Part shown: in pieces, positions 62,404 to 64,000 of the stretch
How positions within the stretch are numbered: position 1 is the stretch's first letter
Layout: every line of letters starts with the position of its first letter
Source of the DNA: Massilia sp. IC2-278
GTDB taxonomy: Bacteria > Pseudomonadota > Gammaproteobacteria > Burkholderiales > Burkholderiaceae_D
NCBI RefSeq assembly: GCF_020708045.1
Contig: NZ_JAJFES010000003.1
Span: forward strand, 1-64,000
DNA: 64,000 nt
Reading direction: 5' to 3'
Made by a program: the position numbers and the translations under genes
The notes under the pieces: generated by a model
What the model was told of the DNA's origin: nothing
The model's input: only the letters and a program-made list of their open reading frames with translations
Database searches by the model: none

Positions 62404-63662
62404 CCCTGCCAATGTTCGTTTCCCAGCTCGGCTGGGTGCTGCTCGACTTCGTCTGGCAAGGTGCGCTGATCGGCTGCGAAACCGCGCTGCTGCTGCTCGC
62501 CCTGCGCAATGCGCGCGCCGAAACGCGCTACCTGGTCGCCTGCAGCGGCCTGCTGCTGTGCCTGCTGTGGCCGGCTGCCACGCTGGTGCTGCGCCTGTCG
62601 CATGGCGCGGATGCCGGCGCTAGCGCCCTGCCCCTCGGCCCCTTGCTGGCCGGCGGCGCGACGCAAGCCGATAGCTGGCGCGAACTCTTGCAGGGCAACC
62701 TGTCCTGGATGGTCGGCGCCTGGGCGCTCTGCGCGGCGGCCCTGGCCCTGCGCATGGTGCTCGGTTTGTTGTGGATCGGCAGGGCGGCGCGCCACGAGGG
62801 CGGCAACGCGCAGTGGCAGGCGCGCCTGGACACGCTGGCGCGCGGCTTCGGCATTGCCCGCGCGGTGCGCCTGCAGGTGGTCGACGGCCTGGCCAGCCCG
62901 GTCACGGCGGGGTGGTGGAAGCCGGTGGTGCTGGTGCCGGCGTCCCTGGTGTCGGGCATGCCGCCGCAGCTGCTGGAAGCCCTGCTGGCGCATGAACTGG
63001 CGCACGTGCGCCGCTGCGACTACCTGGTCAACCTGGTACAGAGTGTGATCGAGACCCTGCTGTTCTACCATCCGGCCGTGTGGTGGATCTCGCACCGCGT
63101 CCGCGTCGAGCGCGAACACATTGCCGACGACCTGGCCGCGCGCCGGATCGGCGAACCGCGGCGCCTTGCCCTGGCGCTTTCCGAACTGGAGAAACTCCAG
63201 TTCTCCAACAACAAACTGGCCATGGCGGCCAATGGAGGAGATCTCATGCAACGCATCAAACGACTGGTCCGTCCCGATATGCAGGCACTGAACTGGAAGG
63301 CCGCGATTCCCGTGCTGGGCTTGAGCGCCACCCTGCTGGTTGGCTGCGCGCAGACGCCGATGGCCGACAGCGCGGCCGACGCCGTCACCACCCCGCCGCT
63401 CGCACAGTTCAACAGCTGCGCCAAGCCGATGTACCCGGCCGAAGCGCTGGCCAAGCGGCTCCAGGGCACGGTGACCTTGCAGTTCAAGGTCGAGGCTGAC
63501 GGCAGCGTGCAGGACTCGAAGGTGATGAAGTCGAGCGGGGATGCGTCGCTCGACGAAGCGGCGCGCGTGGCGATTGCGAAGTGCACCTTTACGCCGGCAA
63601 CGGTGAACGGCAAGCCGAAGGCGGCGTGGGCGCCGGTGCAGTACGTGTGGTCGCTGTCGTAA
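62400..63662 (+). CDS. M56 (BlaR1-like) membrane metalloprotease fused to a TonB-like C-terminal domain
   Basis: This 420-residue membrane protein has TM helices at about 10-35, 44-66 and 103-126. A zinc protease motif HELAH (198-202) and third-ligand region REHIADD (238-243) follow. Another TM (about 300-316, ending in a lipobox-like LLVGC) precedes a TonB C-terminal-like domain (about 335-420, CAKPMYPAEALAKRLQGTVTLQFKVEADGSV in pieces). Cys340 and Cys395 could pair. There is no penicillin-binding sensor domain as in BlaR1. It is cotranscribed with and presumably acts on the BlaI-like repressor. Confidence 0.93.
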   Translation: MTLPMFVSQLGWVLLDFVWQGALIGCETALLLLALRNARAETRYLVACSGLLLCLLWPAATLVLRLSHGADAGASALPLGPLLAGGATQADSWRELLQGNLSWMVGAWALCAAALALRMVLGLLWIGRAARHEGGNAQWQARLDTLARGFGIARAVRLQVVDGLASPVTAGWWKPVVLVPASLVSGMPPQLLEALLAHELAHVRRCDYLVNLVQSVIETLLFYHPAVWWISHRVRVEREHIADDLAARRIGEPRRLALALSELEKLQFSNNKLAMAANGGDLMQRIKRLVRPDMQALNWKAAIPVLGLSATLLVGCAQTPMADSAADAVTTPPLAQFNSCAKPMYPAEALAKRLQGTVTLQFKVEADGSVQDSKVMKSSGDASLDEAARVAIAKCTFTPATVNGKPKAAWAPVQYVWSLS

Positions 63663-63719
63663 GAAGCGCTTCGGCCGGCAGTGGTCCGATTCGTTGAACG
63701 ATAGCCTGCGGCATCAACC

Positions 63720-63747
63720 GTACGGTGGGCACTCCGTGCCCACGCGG
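63720..63747 (+). repeat. REP-like palindrome, GTAC head
   Basis: GTAC (63720-63723) is followed by stem gtgggcac / gtgcccac (63725-63743, 3-base loop) and the gcgg tail. It is near-identical to the copy at 235-266. Confidence 0.82.
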
Positions 63748-63882
63748 AACGATGATCATGGTTGCCGCTCGACGTATCGAGATTGACGCAGGTTGTCGGC
63801 GTGTCAGGAGCGTATCGCCAGCATATCCATCATGGTTGACGCCGCGGAGCGAATGGCCGCGGCAGCGGACGATGGACAAGCA

Positions 63883-63916
63883 CGTAACCGCGTGGGCACG
63901 GGGTGCCCACCGTACG
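63883..63916 (-). repeat. REP-like palindrome, GTAC head
   Basis: Tail gtaaccgc, stem gtgggcac / gtgcccac (63892-63910, 3-base loop) and minus-strand GTAC head (63915-63912). It faces the copy at 63720 across about 140 bases, the same arrangement as at the left end of the window. Confidence 0.82.
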
Positions 63917-63976
63917 TTACCGCCTGCGAATCCGGACGTACCTCGATCATGCGCGCGCAGCCGCAGTAAACGACAA

Positions 63977-64000
63977 AGGGCGCTGATATGTCAGCGCCCT
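63977..64000. terminator. Perfect hairpin at the window edge, probable terminator
   Basis: Arms agggcgctga and tcagcgccct (10 bp) enclose a tatg loop. Any T-run on the plus strand would lie beyond the window. On the minus strand only TTT follows. It probably terminates a gene across the edge. Confidence 0.5.

Larger units (their letters stand above)
63663..64000. other. Right-end intergenic region with facing REP-like pair
   Basis: This 338-base stretch has no convincing gene. It holds two facing REP-like palindromes (63720-63747 and 63883-63916) and a perfect hairpin at the very end (63977-64000). Confidence 0.6.

Noticed and set aside
62020..63662. Beta-lactam resistance operon (blaI-blaR1)
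   Set aside because: The M56 protein lacks a penicillin-binding sensor domain and no beta-lactamase gene is nearby; a TonB-like domain is present instead.
1..64000. Prophage, integrative element or insertion sequence
   Set aside because: No integrase, transposase, phage structural gene or attachment-site duplication was found; gene content is core or common accessory.

Overview
The window looks like chromosomal DNA from a GC-rich betaproteobacterium of the order Burkholderiales, most probably family Oxalobacteraceae (Massilia or a close relative). The evidence is the conserved block thrS-infC-rpmI-rplT-pheS-pheT-ihfA-merR, the protein sequences, and a family of short GTAG-headed palindromes scattered between genes. 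I see no prophage, insertion sequence, CRISPR array or rRNA operon. Apart from the dispersed palindromes this is ordinary core and semi-core chromosome. The family-level identification is from memory of gene families, not from a search.

Layout, left half (0.5-36 kb, almost all on the minus strand). prfC (release factor 3) is followed by a type IV pilus operon that is transcribed leftward in the order pilE, fimT-like, pilV, pilW, pilX, pilY1. Immediately upstream of it lies an OmpR/QseBC-type two-component pair. A Crp/Fnr-type regulator (plus strand) faces a CHASE3 sensor kinase and its NarL-type regulator. Next comes the translation block: merR, ihfA, pheT, pheS, rplT, rpmI, infC (AUA start codon) and thrS, then a tRNA-Val gene with its own promoter and terminator. 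A CDF metal exporter and a thioredoxin-reductase-like flavoprotein on the plus strand precede a CHASE-PAS-GGDEF-EAL protein. A lipoprotein, an MlaD-like MCE protein and an MlaE-like permease follow, without a recognisable ABC ATPase. Then come relA, ridA and an alpha/beta hydrolase.

Layout, right half (36-64 kb, mixed strands). This part holds a 3-hydroxybutyrate dehydrogenase, a leucine-rich-repeat-like protein, a CAT-type acetyltransferase, a secreted protein of unknown function, and a TetR-SDR-MFS cluster with matching operators. It continues with a TPR-methyltransferase, a secreted amidohydrolase, dctA, a divergent LysR/SDR pair, a thioesterase, a secreted DUF4124-like protein, an S41 peptidase, a hybrid GAF/PAS sensor kinase and a YciI-like secreted protein. 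It ends with a paoABC-type molybdenum aldehyde oxidoreductase, a secreted M20 hydrolase, a SIMPL protein, and a BlaI/M56 regulatory pair whose membrane protease is fused to a TonB-like C-terminal domain.

Functional themes are surface motility (the pilus and its probable regulators), signalling (two complete two-component pairs, a hybrid kinase, a c-di-GMP enzyme and a ppGpp synthetase), translation, envelope lipid handling, and small efflux or detoxification units. At least sixteen REP-like palindromes sit between genes, often as facing pairs, and in two cases the GTAG/TAG head supplies the stop codon of the gene before it. Start codons were moved inward from the longest reading frame wherever a ribosome-binding site, a stop-start overlap or a family N-terminus supported it; the reason is given for each.
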